From contig NZ_WOTO01000010.1 of the NCBI RefSeq assembly GCF_010993775.1, forward strand, positions 111,132-175,131: a stretch of 64,000 bases of DNA. The letters are read 5' to 3'. Shown piece by piece: positions 49,879-61,647 of this stretch. The notes beneath the pieces are model-generated. The model searched no databases and was not told the DNA's origin. It saw nothing but the letters and a program-made list of their open reading frames with translations. Source of the DNA: Fodinicola feengrottensis. GTDB lineage: Bacteria > Actinomycetota > Actinomycetes > Mycobacteriales > HKI-0501. The position numbers were made by a program, and so were the translations under genes. Numbering within the stretch: the first letter of the stretch is position 1; each line of letters opens with the position of its first letter.

Positions 49879-50459
49879 GTGGGAGTAAGTCTCTCCAAGG
49901 GTGGCAACGTTTCGCTGACCAAGGAGGCCGGCGGCACCCTGACGGCGGTCACCGTGGGGCTCGGATGGGATGCCCGTACGACCACCGGCGCCGACTTCGA
50001 CCTCGACGCCAGCGCACTGCTGCTGAACACCGGCGGCAAGGTGTGCCCACCGACCAGCACTTCGTGTTCTTCAACAACCTGACCTCGCCGGACGGTTCCG
50101 TCCAGCACACCGGTGACAACCTCACCGGTGAGGGCGAGGGCGATGACGAGTCGATCAAGGTGGGCGTCGCCACGGTGCCGGCCGACATCGACAAGATCGT
50201 GTTCACCGTGTCGATCTATGACGCCGAGCAGCGCACCCAGTCGTTCGGCCAGGTCCGCAACGCGTACATCCGGGTGGTCAACGACGCCAACGGCCAGGAG
50301 CTGGCACGTTACGACCTCACCGAGGACGCGTCGACCGAGACCGCGATGAACTTCGGCGAGCTCTACCGCAACGGCGCCGAGTGGAAGTTCCGCGCGGTCG
50401 GCCAGGGATATGCCTCCGGCCTCGCTGGCATCGCCCGCGACTTCGGCGTGAACGTCTAA
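49879..50459 (+). CDS. terD: TerD-family stress protein, one apparent frameshift
   Basis: 193 aa. GTG 49879 after GGAGGA. Canonical Ter[40 protein letters not shown] (acidic Ca2+-binding loop), [91 protein letters not shown]. Frame switch near 50045. TerD proteins bind calcium, associate with membranes and are needed for tellurite resistance and stress tolerance; in Streptomyces they affect development. First gene of the plus arm. Confidence 0.93.
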
Positions 50460-50476
50460 CCAACGCTTTCGTCGTA

Positions 50477-50512
50477 CGAGCCCGGTCGCACGCAGGTACG
50501 CGGCCGGGCTCG
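50477..50512 (+). terminator. Hairpin after terD
   Basis: CGAGCCCGG (50477-50485) pairs with CCGGGCTCG (50504-50512), 17 bases after the terD stop. May uncouple terD from the rest of the arm, since 234 bases separate it from the next gene. Confidence 0.65.
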
Positions 50513-50693
50513 ACTCGTTCCAGGCAACGGCTTTGGCCTGCTGGAACACTCGTTCCGGCGGGCCCAGCGGGCTGACCGGCCGGGCTGGCCGCAGCCCGAT
50601 AGGCTGGCCGGACCATTGACCGGCGGGACAAGGCGAAACCTTGGTCAACTCTTGACCCGCACCGGTCGCGCTGGCATCAACTAGGGGGACCCG

Positions 50694-51836
50694 TTGATCC
50701 TCAAGACATTCCGATGGGCTTTCGTGCTGACCGCTGTCGGCCTGGTCGGTGGCTTCTTACTCGGCTTCCGTGAGGGCGGCACGCTCAGCATTGCCTTCCA
50801 GTCACTGCTGCTGGTGGCGATCCTGTCGATCCTGGAGATCTCGCTCTCCTTCGACAACGCCGTCGTCAACGCGACGATCCTGGAACGGATGAGCCCGTTC
50901 TGGCAGAAGATGTTCCTGACCGTCGGCATCCTGATCGCGGTCTTCGGCATGCGGCTGATCTTCCCGTTGATCATCGTGTCGATCACCGCGCCGCTGAACC
51001 CGGTCGAGGTCATCCAGCTGGCCCTGCAGGGCGGCACTGGACCGGGCAGCTACGCCCAGCACCTGCATGAGGCGCACCCGGCGATCGCGGCCTTTGGCGG
51101 CATGTTCCTGTTCATGATCTTCCTGGCCTTCGTGCTGGAGGACAACGAGATCAGCTGGCTCACCTGGCTGGAGCGGCCGCTCGCGAAGATCGGCAAGCTG
51201 GACCAGCTCAACGTGGTCATCGCGCTGATCGTGCTGCTGATCGCGGCCGAGACGCTGACCGGTACGCAAGCACACAACAACCCGACCGTCGTGCTGATCG
51301 CAGGTTCGCTGGGCATCGTCTCGTACTTGCTGGTCAACGGCCTCGGGGAGCTGTTCGAAACCTCCGCGGACGAGGCACACGAGGAAGCGGAAGGCGCGGC
51401 TGCCAAGAGTGGGCCGTCCGGCACCGTCAAGGCTGTCGGCAAAGCGGCTTTCTTCCTGTTCCTCTACCTGGAAGTCCTGGACGCGTCGTTCTCGTTCGAC
51501 GGCGTGATCGGCGCCTTCGCCATCACCTCGGACATCTTCATCATCGCCATCGGCCTCGGCGTCGGCGCGATGTACATCCGGTCCCTGACCGTCTACCTGG
51601 TCCGCAAGGGCACCCTGAACGAGTACGTTTTCCTGGAGCACGGCGCGATGTGGGCGATCGGCGCGCTGTCGATCATCCTGATGGTCACCATCAGGTTCGA
51701 GGTGCCGGAGGTCGTCACCGGCCTGATCGGCGTCGCGTTCATCGCCGCCGCGTTCATCTCGTCGCTGGTACGCAACCGCCGTGAGGCGGCCGTCGAAGGC
51801 GCCGGCTCCGGTGAGCAGGAGACTGTGAAGGTCTGA
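50694..51836 (+). CDS. DUF475/TerC-like integral membrane protein
   Basis: 380 aa, uninterrupted; TTG 50694 after AGGGGGA. About nine hydrophobic helices. Membrane-embedded acidic motifs typical of TerC/DUF475 are present: LEISLSFDNAVVNATILE, FVLEDNEISWLTWLE, and LDASFSFDGVIGAFAITSDI. The cytoplasmic loop ETSADEAHEEAEGA is acidic. TerC-type proteins are implicated in metal ion (manganese, calcium) handling across the membrane and interact with TerD proteins. It is the only polytopic protein of the island and the likely membrane anchor of the system. Confidence 0.9.
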   Translation: MILKTFRWAFVLTAVGLVGGFLLGFREGGTLSIAFQSLLLVAILSILEISLSFDNAVVNATILERMSPFWQKMFLTVGILIAVFGMRLIFPLIIVSITAPLNPVEVIQLALQGGTGPGSYAQHLHEAHPAIAAFGGMFLFMIFLAFVLEDNEISWLTWLERPLAKIGKLDQLNVVIALIVLLIAAETLTGTQAHNNPTVVLIAGSLGIVSYLLVNGLGELFETSADEAHEEAEGAAAKSGPSGTVKAVGKAAFFLFLYLEVLDASFSFDGVIGAFAITSDIFIIAIGLGVGAMYIRSLTVYLVRKGTLNEYVFLEHGAMWAIGALSIILMVTIRFEVPEVVTGLIGVAFIAAAFISSLVRNRREAAVEGAGSGEQETVKV

Positions 51837-51889
51837 GAGCCGGTCACCTCGTACGACTCTCACGACTGCCTGAGGAGGAATGCTCAGTA

Positions 51890-53023
51890 ATGCCCATTGA
51901 CTACAACCGACCACCCAAACGTCCGCAGGGCGGTCAGCCGCCGCCGCGCCGCCGCCAGCGACCCCGCCACCCGCGGCCGCACCACCACCGCAGGCGCCAC
52001 CTCCGCAGGCCCCACCACCACAGGCCCCGCCGCCGCAGGCTCCACCACCCCAGGCGCCGCCGGCCGCTCCTCCCACGGCCCCGCCGGTGGGCGGCCAGCC
52101 GTCGTACCCACCACCATCCCCGCCGCCGGCATATCCACCGCCGACCCCGCCGGGATATCCACCGCAGGGCGGCTATCCGCCGCAACCGCCGCCGGCGTAC
52201 CCACCCCAGCCCCCACCGGGCCAGCAATACCCACCGCCGCCGCCGCCGGCGTACCCACCGCAGCCGCCGCAGGGCCAGCAGTATCCGCCGCAGCAGCCCC
52301 GCAAGGGCAGCAGTATCCGCCGGCTGGCCAGCAGCAGTACCCGCCGCAAGGCGCGCCACAAAAAACCAGCCGCCGGCCGCGCAGCCGCAGGCCCAACCGG
52401 GCGTGAACCTGTCCAAGGTGACTCTGACCAAGCAGGCGCCGGCGGTCTCGCTGACCAAGCAGGGCAGCAGCGGCGGGATGATCCGGGTCAACCTGAACTG
52501 GGCACAACGCCAGGGCGGTGGCTTCTTCAAGCGGCTGTCCGGTGGCGGTGACATCGACCTCGACCTCGGTTGCATGTTCGAGTTCACCGACGGCGACAAG
52601 GGGGGGGTGGTGCAGGCCCTGGGCAACGCGTTCGAGGCCATCCCGCTGTCCGGCGGGGCGCCGCTGATCCGGCTCGACGGCGATGACCGCTCCGGCAGCA
52701 GCCAGGGCGGCGAGAACATGTTCATCGACCTGTCCCGGGCCAACCTGATCCGGCGGATCCTGATCTTCGCCTACATCTACGAAGGCACCCCGAACTGGGC
52801 GGCCGCCAACGGCGTCGCGACGATCTTCCCGCAGAGCGGGCCGCAGATCGAGGTACGGCTGGACGAGCACGACCCACGCGCGCCGATGTGCGCGATCGCG
52901 TTGCTCACCAACCAGAACGGCGAGATCGTGATCAACCGCGAAGTGCGGTACGTGCGCGGGGCCCAGCGGATCCTGGATCAGACGTACGGCTGGGGCCTGA
53001 ACTGGACTCCGGGTCGCAAATGA
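51890..53023 (+). CDS. TerA-like (TerD-domain) protein with long proline-rich N-terminus
   Basis: About 377 aa. ATG 51890 follows GAGGAGGA. The head is low-complexity: in one frame PPPAYPPPTPPGYPPQGGYP and YPPQPPPGQQYPPP, in the annotated frame Arg/His-rich, so two compensating frameshifts (about 51960 and 52320-52400) are likely and the Pro/Gly/Tyr version is real. The C-terminal ~210 residues are TerA/TerD-like: VNLSKVTLTKQAPAVSLTKQ, MIRVNLNWAQ, DIDLDLGCMFEFTDGDKGGV, PLIRLDGDDRSGSSQGGENM, ILIFAYIYEGTPNWAAANGV. Ca2+-binding Ter family, probably peripheral membrane. Overlaps the next gene by ATGA. Confidence 0.86.
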   Translation: MPIDYNRPPKRPQGGQPPPRRRQRPRHPRPHHHRRRHLRRPHHHRPRRRRLHHPRRRRPLLPRPRRWAASRRTHHHPRRRHIHRRPRRDIHRRAAIRRNRRRRTHPSPHRASNTHRRRRRRTHRSRRRASSIRRSSPARAAVSAGWPAAVPAARRATKNQPPAAQPQAQPGVNLSKVTLTKQAPAVSLTKQGSSGGMIRVNLNWAQRQGGGFFKRLSGGGDIDLDLGCMFEFTDGDKGGVVQALGNAFEAIPLSGGAPLIRLDGDDRSGSSQGGENMFIDLSRANLIRRILIFAYIYEGTPNWAAANGVATIFPQSGPQIEVRLDEHDPRAPMCAIALLTNQNGEIVINREVRYVRGAQRILDQTYGWGLNWTPGRK

Positions 53024-53712
53024 CCGAGGACGACGAATTCTCCGAACCGACGGAACCGGCTGACGCGGACGCGCCAGCCGACCCCGCGGTCGAGCCTGAA
53101 GAGGCGGCCGCGCAGCCTGTCGGGGCCGATGAGGTACGGGCCGCGGTCGACGATCTGAAGACGGATCTGAAGACCGAGATGGTGATGCTCGGGACCGACC
53201 TGACAGCGCTGCGCAACGAGGTCACCGGGCTGCCCGACGCCCTGGAGGAGCTGCGCCGGCTGCGGACCCGGGACGCCGACCTGCTCGACAAGCTGCACTC
53301 GGAGAACACCAAACTGCGCGAGGGCGAGCTGGCCAAGGCGCTCGCGCCGCTGCTGGCCGGGCTGCTCCGGCTGCACGACCAGATGCTGCAGCTGGCCGGG
53401 GACGACAAGACCAGCGACGCTGCCCTTCTGCGCACACAACTGCTGCAGATCCTGGACACCTCGGCGGGGGTTCGTTCGTACCAGCCGCAGCCCGGTGAGC
53501 CGTTTGACTCCGTGAGACAGCTGGGAGTCGGCCGGGTCAGGACCGCGGACAAGGCGGCCGACGGCACTGTCGTACGCACCGTCCGGCTCGGTTTCGGCCG
53601 GGACGACGGCAGCACCGTGCGGGTCGCCGAGGTCGAGGTCGCGCTCTACGATCCCGCCGCCGCGACCAGCGTCACGGCGGACCCGGGAACCGAGTGGGCC
53701 GACAATTCGTAA
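53020..53712 (+). CDS. GrpE-like coiled-coil protein, probable Hsp70 co-factor
   Basis: 230 aa; ATG within the ATGA overlap with the TerA-like stop. An acidic Ala/Asp/Glu/Pro head (TEDDEFSEPTEPADADAP) is followed by a long heptad coiled coil (VRAAVDDLKTDLKTEMVMLG, ALEELRRLRTRDADLLDKLH, ENTKLREGELAKALAPLLAG), RLHDQMLQLAGD, then a beta-rich tail with VRSYQPQPGEPFDSVRQLGV and TVVRTVRLGF. This is the general plan of GrpE nucleotide-exchange factors, and the Hsp70 gene follows 40 bases later. Assignment as exchange factor is inference. Confidence 0.75.
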   Translation: MTEDDEFSEPTEPADADAPADPAVEPEEAAAQPVGADEVRAAVDDLKTDLKTEMVMLGTDLTALRNEVTGLPDALEELRRLRTRDADLLDKLHSENTKLREGELAKALAPLLAGLLRLHDQMLQLAGDDKTSDAALLRTQLLQILDTSAGVRSYQPQPGEPFDSVRQLGVGRVRTADKAADGTVVRTVRLGFGRDDGSTVRVAEVEVALYDPAAATSVTADPGTEWADNS

Positions 53713-53751
53713 CAGCGGTTAGCACCGTTTCCGTCTGATGGAGGCACCACC

Positions 53752-55392
<1,641 letters not shown>

Positions 55393-55398
55393 GCGACG

Positions 55399-57854
55399 TT
55401 GGCCCTCGACACCAACGCGTACCGCAAGAGCGTCCTGGCTCGGCTGCTGGTCGAGCCAGGCCTCGCGGATCCGCAGACCGGCGATCCGTTCCTGGTCTGC
55501 GCGGTCGACCCGGACGCCGACGACGCGACCGCGGCGAAACAGCTCGACGAGGTCGTCGCGTTCTGGAACAAGGAGCGCAACCACCCGCGCTATCGGGGGC
55601 TCGCCGCGCAGCTAGTGGGCCGGCGGGCCGAGTACCAGTCGATCCTGCTCAACAGCGGCGCCCGCAAGGCCGCCGCGCAACGCGTACGAATCGCCCACGA
55701 GACCGCCCAGGCGGACGGCCTGGCCGTGTTGGACGACCTCGCCACCCGCCTCACCCGGGACCGCGGCGGCCTCCCCGAGTCCAAGATGGACACCCTGCGC
55801 CGGATCGCCGAACACCACGACGTGGACGCCGCCACCTTCACCGCGTGGACCGGCCGCCACCACCAGGTCATCGACGACGCCGAGGCGGCGCCCTGGGACG
55901 ACGCCGTACGCCAGCAGATCCGCCGCGGCCTGGACGAACTGGCCACCCTGGAGCATCACCGGCCCGGCTTCCCGACCCTCTATTCGCTGCTCAGCCTGGA
56001 TCATGACGCGAGCCCGGCGAAGGTCCGGCAGGCCACCGACGAGCTGACCCAGATCAACGCGGGCGCCCGGCGGGACCGCCGCAAGACCCTGCTCGGCGAC
56101 CTGCTGGCGACCGTCAAGACCCGGCTGCTGACCGAGGACGGCCCGCGCCGGTACGCGGCGAGCCTGCGCGCCGACGCCCGCGACCTGATCCGTCCCGAGA
56201 TCGAGATGCTCGCGGTGGTGACCGGCGAGATCTCCGCCGAGGACCACCAGACGCTGGTCACCGCGCTGGTCGGCAACGACTGGGGGCTGTCGGTCACCGA
56301 CGCCCGGGAGATCATCCGGCAGGTCGCGACGCAGGCCGGCGCGGCCATCTCGGTGCCGGTCACCACCGCGCGACATCATCGTCTGCGGCCTGTGTGTGTG
56401 AGCGGCCGCAGACCGAGACCGGCCCGAACTGCCGCTACTGCGGCACCGCGCTGCACCTGACCTGCCCGTCATGTGGCACGCAGCAGCCCGCCGCGGCATT
56501 GCGCTGCGGCCACTGCGGCACCTCCCTCGCCGCGTACCGCAAGACCTTCGCGGCCATCCGCGAGGCCCTGGAACTGAGCGCGCCGGACGCCGAACGCGAG
56601 CTGACCGCGCTGCTGAGCACCGCGCCGGACGCCCGGATCGTCCGAGACGCGTTGGCCCGGCTGCCGCTCGCGCCGCCGACCGCCGTCAGCGCCCAGGCCG
56701 ACAACGATGCCGTACGGCTGCGGTGGCACCCGTCCGCGTCCACCGGCGAGATCTCGTACCGGCTGTCCCGGCAGATCACCGCCGCCGGCCACGAGGCGAG
56801 CCGCGGCCTCGGCCGTACGGCGTCGACGAACTTCGAGGACGCCGGTGCGCCCGGTGGCCTCTGCGCTGCGCTACCAGGTGACCGCGGTGGCCGGCGACCG
56901 GTCCAGTGCGCCCGCGCAGTCCGACGAGGTGCTGCTGGCCCGCGAGGTCGAGGCGCTCGCGGCGCACACCGTACGGGTCGGCGGCGGCGCGCCAGCGATC
57001 CGGATCAGCTTCCGCGACCCGGGCGGCGCCGGCCGGGTCGCCGTCGAGCGGGGGTGGTTCCCGGCGCCGACCCCCCCAGCCGCTGCGCACCAGCGCCGAC
57101 GGGGTCGTGACGGACACGTCCGTACGCCCCGGCGAGCAGGTCGCCTACCGCGCCCGGGTGACCTACCAGGGCGCCGGGCAACCGATCAGCACCCCCGGCC
57201 GTACGGTCGAGGTCACCGTCGCCGACCTGCCGGTGCCGGTCCCGGAGCTGTGGTTCAGCCCACAGTCGGACGGCAGCATCCGACTGAGTTTCGACTCCCC
57301 GCGGGCCGGCCAGGTGCAGATCTACGCGACCACCGGGCCGTCCGCGACCCCGGTCGCCACGGCCGGCGCCGATGTCGACGTGATCGCGCTCGGGCAGCGG
57401 TCCCGACTGGTCGGCACCGGCACCCGGCGGATCATCGACCGAGCCGCGAGCGGCCGGATGGTCTACACGCCGGTCACCGTGGTCGGCGATCTCGCGATCT
57501 CGCTGTCGCCGGCACGGCACGGACAGTGATCGCGGCCCCGCCCATTAGTGCGCTAAAAGGACGCGACGAGGGCACCCGAGTGGTTATCTCGTTCACCATG
57601 CCGCCGGGCGTCACAGAGGCGGCCGTACGGTGGCGCCGGGACCAGTTTCCGGAGAATGCCGACGATCCGGCCGCGGTCGGCGAGAGAACATCACCAACAC
57701 CAAACTGGAAATTTCCGGCGGCCTGGCCATTCCGGCGCCGACCGACGGCCGTCCACTGTTCATCGCGGTTTATCCAACCGTTCGGCTGACTCCGGCCGGA
57801 AGACCGGTGCCGGCGAGCGTGGCCACCACGCTGGTCATGCGCCCAGCCCGATAG
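55399..57854 (+). CDS. Large zinc-ribbon and Fn3-like repeat protein of the chaperone module, about five frameshifts
   Basis: About 818 aa when joined. N-terminal helical domain ALDTNAYRKSVLARLLVEPG and FWNKERNHPRYRGLAAQLVG, then a helical middle with LYSLLSLDHDASPAKVRQAT. Next is a double zinc ribbon CxxC region (NCRYCGTALHLTCPSCGTQQ and LRCGHCGTSL). Beta-rich fibronectin-III-like repeats follow (LAPPTAVSAQADNDAVRLRW, SFRDPGGAGRVAVERGWF, PELWFSPQSDGSIRLSF, ALKGRDEGTRVVISFTMPP), ending VATTLVMRPAR. Frames switch near 56370, 56850, 57070, 57505 and 57685. TTG start 55399, 6 bases after the Hsp70 stop. Could be a J-protein-like adaptor feeding clients to the Hsp70; that is inference. Confidence 0.7.
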
Positions 57855-58052
57855 GGCACTCTTAAAGGGCGGGTAGACGTTCGGCCAAAGGCCCGTCATA
57901 CTCTGACAAACTCAGCAGAGGCTCTTCTGTTACGAACGTGTTTCGCCTTGTTATAAGCACATCCGCAGATACCGGCTGGACTTGTCGTTCTACTCTTGAG
58001 CAGCCACAAGCCTTTGCTGACAACCTATGCCTGATCCGATGGAGGTGCCGCC

Positions 58053-59219
58053 GTGCGTCACTTTGCCTTGTTGACCGAATCCGAACGCTCGGCGCTGTTT
58101 CACCGCGAGCCGGTGCCATTTCACCGCGACAGCGAGCGATCGGTGCTCGCGGTCGCGCTCGGCGCCACTTTGTACGCGCCGGCCACCCGCCCGCGACTGA
58201 CCGAGGACATCCGCAAACAGGCCTCTCGCGGAGTCGCCAGCATGGTGATCTGCCTGGAGGACGCGATCTCCCAGGACGAGGTGCCGGCCGCCGAATACAA
58301 CGCGATCGAACAACTCCAGGCATATCGGAATTCCACCGAAGAAGGCCCGCTGCTGTTCGTTCGTGTTCGTATGCCTGAACAAATCGTCGACCTCACCAAA
58401 CGCCTCGGCGACGCGGTGGACGTACTGACCGGATTCGTGCTACCGAAATTCACCGGCGATCTGGGCGCCGAATTCCTGGAGGCGCTGGCCAAGGCCTCGG
58501 CGAATTCCGGGCATCGACTGCTCGGCATGCCGGTGCTGGAATCGCCGGACATCATCCACCGGGAGACCCGGGTGGACAGCCTCGCGCGGATCTCCCGAAT
58601 GTTGGACGAACACCGGGAAAACGTGCTCGCCATTCGCATTGGCGCCACCGACCTGTGCTCGGCGTACGGCCTTCGCCGGCCGCGCGGAATGCCGATCTAC
58701 GACATCCGGCTGGTCGCCGACGCGATCGCCGACGTGGTGAACGTGCTCGGCCGCGCGGACGGCACCGGCTATGTCGTCACCGGTCCGGTCTGGGAGTATT
58801 TCGACCCCAGCAACGCGATGTTCGACCAGCGGCTGCCGGAGGAAGCATTCGAGGCCAAACGCAGCAAGCGGGTCTACAAGCAGATAATCGACCGCGATTT
58901 GGAAGGCCTCCTGCACGAGATCGAACTGGACAAAGCCAATGGTCTGGTGGGAAAAACGGTCATCCACCCCAGCCACGTGGCCGCCGTGCACGCTCTGAGC
59001 GTGGTCACTCACGAAGAGTATGTGGACGCGCAGGACATTTTGGCCACCCTCGGCGGCGGCGTACGAGCCAGCGAATACGCCAACAAGATGAACGAAGCCA
59101 ACCCGCACCGGGCCTGGGCGGATCGTACGCTCACTCGTGCCCGGGTGTTCGGGGTCACGAACCCGGATGTTTCCTGGGTAGATGTCCTCGGGGCGGTGCT
59201 CTCTCCGGTAGCGTCCTGA
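58053..59219 (+). CDS. HpcH/HpaI-CitE-type C-C bond lyase of the Ter biosynthetic set
   Basis: 388 aa, uninterrupted; GTG 58053 after GGAGG. TIM-barrel lyase: LAVALGATLYAPATRPRLTE, VASMVICLEDAISQDEVPAA (metal-binding Glu-Asp), LLFVRVRMPEQI, GFVLPKFTGDLGAEFLEAL, LLGMPVLESPDIIHRET, VLAIRIGATDLCSAYGLRRP and GLVGKTVIHPSHVAAVHAL. This is the C-C_Bond_Lyase family first tied to Ter operons, proposed to act with two phosphoribosyltransferases in making a nucleoside-like product. 198 bases of gene-free DNA precede it, so it may have its own promoter. The next gene starts 3 bases after its stop. Confidence 0.88.
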   Translation: MRHFALLTESERSALFHREPVPFHRDSERSVLAVALGATLYAPATRPRLTEDIRKQASRGVASMVICLEDAISQDEVPAAEYNAIEQLQAYRNSTEEGPLLFVRVRMPEQIVDLTKRLGDAVDVLTGFVLPKFTGDLGAEFLEALAKASANSGHRLLGMPVLESPDIIHRETRVDSLARISRMLDEHRENVLAIRIGATDLCSAYGLRRPRGMPIYDIRLVADAIADVVNVLGRADGTGYVVTGPVWEYFDPSNAMFDQRLPEEAFEAKRSKRVYKQIIDRDLEGLLHEIELDKANGLVGKTVIHPSHVAAVHALSVVTHEEYVDAQDILATLGGGVRASEYANKMNEANPHRAWADRTLTRARVFGVTNPDVSWVDVLGAVLSPVAS

Positions 59220-59222
59220 TTG

Positions 59223-60485
59223 ATGACGGAATTGGCTTCTTCGCTGCTCCTACCCCCGGCGCCGGTGTGGACCGGGGGTTGGGTGGGCGACCGGTTGGGC
59301 GTACGGCTGCGCAGCACCGCCGGGATCCCGTTGGACCGGCTGCTCGGGCTGGCGGTCCGGCGCAACCCCAAGCGGGCCCACCTGCTGGTCTCCACCGTGC
59401 TCGGCAAGCACGTGCCCACCGATCCACGGCACGTGCATGGCGCTGGCCTGCTGCTGGGCCGTCAGGTGGCCGTTGAGCTGGCTGGCCGGCCGGCGGTGGT
59501 GATCGGTAACGCGGAGACCGCGACCGCGCTGGGGCACTGTGTGGCCGAGGCGGCGGGCACGCCGTACCTGCACTCCACCCGTCGCCCGATCGCTGGCGTA
59601 CGTCCTTATGGCGGCTTCGCGGAGGCACATTCGCACGCCACCGACCACCTTCTGCTGCCCACCTCGGCGCCGGTGCTGGCCGCGCTCGCGGATCCGGACA
59701 CCGTGGTCGTGCTCGCCGACGACGAGCTGTCCACCGGCGCGACCGCGCTGGGCACCATCGCGGAGCTGCACCGACTGGCCCCGCATCGGGCATATCTGCT
59801 GGCGAGCCTGGTGGACATGCGATCGCCCGCGAGCCTCGCGCTGGCCGACACCACCGCCGCCGAGCTGGGAGTGTCGATCGGAGCCGTGTCGCTCGCCGCC
59901 GGGACAGTCGAGTTGCCAGCCGATATCCTGACCGCAGGCCAAAAACTGGTGGCCGAGCTAGATGACCAGCCGCCGTCAGTGGTCGCACCTCGTACCACCG
60001 CTGAAAGAATCGCCGTTCGCTGGCCCAGTGGCGTCGCTGTCGGTGCACGACACGGCGTCGATGCGGCCGGCACCGCTGCGCTGGCCGCTGCGTGCGCTGA
60101 CGTTTCCACGACAATCACGGCTCGGCTCACCGGCGCCGAATCGGTGCTGGTGCTGGGATTCGAGGAGCTGATGTACGCGCGCGCTGCTGATCGCCTCGGC
60201 GCTGACCGCTGATTTCTCGGTCCGCTATTCCACCACCACCCGCTCGCCGGTGCTGGCGGTCGACGATCCCGGCTACGCGATCCGGACCCGGCTGAGTTTC
60301 CCGGCTCACGACGATCCGGCCGACGGGCCCGGCCCCCGATTCGCGTACAACGTGGCCGACTCCGGCGGGGACGCGATCGTGTGCTGGTCGTCGACGAGCC
60401 CGCCGACACTCCGGCGCTGCCGGATCTGCTGTCCCACCTTTGTTCAGTGGCCTCGAAAGTCCTGCTGGTCGTGGTGCCGGCATGA
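59223..60485 (+). CDS. PRTase_2-TRSP phosphoribosyltransferase-like protein, two apparent frameshifts
   Basis: About 420 aa. N-terminal domain with PLDRLLGLAVRRNPKRAHLL, VSTVLGKHVPTDPRHVHGAG, TPYLHSTRRPI and the PRPP-binding loop TVVVLADDELSTGATALGTI: a type I PRTase. C-terminal TRSP-like domain with ESVLVLGFEELMYA, VRYSTTTRSPVLAVDDPGYA, RTRLSFPAHDDP and ending VASKVLLVVVPA. Frames switch near 60190 and 60378. Stop overlaps the next start (ATGA at 60482). Member of the Ter biosynthetic module; the acceptor of the phosphoribosyl group is unknown. Confidence 0.85.
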
Positions 60486-61647
60486 GCGCACTGCCCGCAC
60501 CGCTGGCCGGACCGGCGTTTTCGTCGTACTCGGCCGAAGAAGTGACCTGGCTGCTCACCGATCTGTCCACTGTGGACCTGGAAGCGCCGACCGAGGAACG
60601 CGAAGAGGCCATTCAAAGCGGCGGCGCGCATTACGCCGAGTCGCTGCCGGTGGAATACCAGCCGAGCGCGCAATACCAGGAACTTTTCCGGCAGGCCCTG
60701 GCGGTTTCGGCCGGCCGGGTCGCACACGCGGTCGGGCTGGTCACCGAACTGGTGCTCAGCGAGAAACCGCGACCGGTGCTGGTCTCGCTCGCCCGCGCCG
60801 GCACGCCGATCGGCATCCTGATGCGTCGCTGGGCCGCGTACGCGCACGGACTTTCCTTGCCACACCCACCGATCAGCATCGTGCGTGGCCGTGGCATCGA
60901 CACCGTGGCACTGCGCTGGCTCGCCGAGAACTACGACCCGGCCTCGGTGATGTTCGTCGACGGCTGGACCGGGAAGGGGGCGCGATCACCCGCGAGTTGG
61001 CCGCGGCCGTACGAACGCTGGCCGACGCGGGCGGGCCGGTGTTCTCCGAAAAACTGGCCGTACTGGCCGATCCGGGCACCTGCGTGGACCTTTTCGGTAC
61101 GCGCGAGGACTATTTGATCCCGTCCGCCTGCCTGAATTCCACGGTTTCCGGGCTGGTCTCGCGTACGGTCCTCAACCGCGACCTGATCGGCCCGAACGAC
61201 TTTCATGGCGCCAAGTTCTATTCGCAGCTCATGCCGGCCGATGTCTCCGGAGATTTCCTCGACGCCATCTCCGCCGAATTTCCCGCTGTGGCTGAACAAG
61301 TCGCCGCTGACCTGCCTGCACTGTCCACATCGGACCGCAGCCCGACCTGGGCCGGCTGGGCAGCCGTGGAGGCGATCTCGGCCGAATTCGGCATCGGCGA
61401 GACGACGCTGGTGAAACCCGGTGTCGGCGAGACCACCCGGGTTCTGTTACGCCGGGTGCCCTGGCGGATTCTGGCCCGCCGCGGTGCCGGCGACGACCTC
61501 GCGCACGTACGCCTGCTGGCCGCGCAACGCGGAGTGCAGGTCGTGGAAGTGGACGACCTGCCCTACACCTGCGTGGGCCTGATCCACCCACAGTTCACCC
61601 GCGGCGCGACCGGCGGCAGCGGCACCGCGGTGGGTGCGACGGCATGA
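60482..61647 (+). CDS. StiP/PRTase_1-family protein, one apparent frameshift
   Basis: About 388 aa, start ATG in an ATGA overlap. MSALPAPLAGPAFSSYSAEE and VTWLLTDLSTVDLEAP are the opening of StiP (once annotated as a cysteine protease, re-described as a phosphoribosyltransferase). Further: SGGAHYAESLPVEYQPSAQY, VLVSLARAGTPIGILMRRWA, ISIVRGRGIDTVALRWL, VMFVDGWTGKGA (PRPP loop), LIPSACLNSTVSGLVSRTVL, FHGAKFYSQLMPADVSGDFL, GETTRVLLRRVPWRIL. Frame switch near 60985. Second PRTase of the module; ATGA overlap with the HAD gene. Confidence 0.87.
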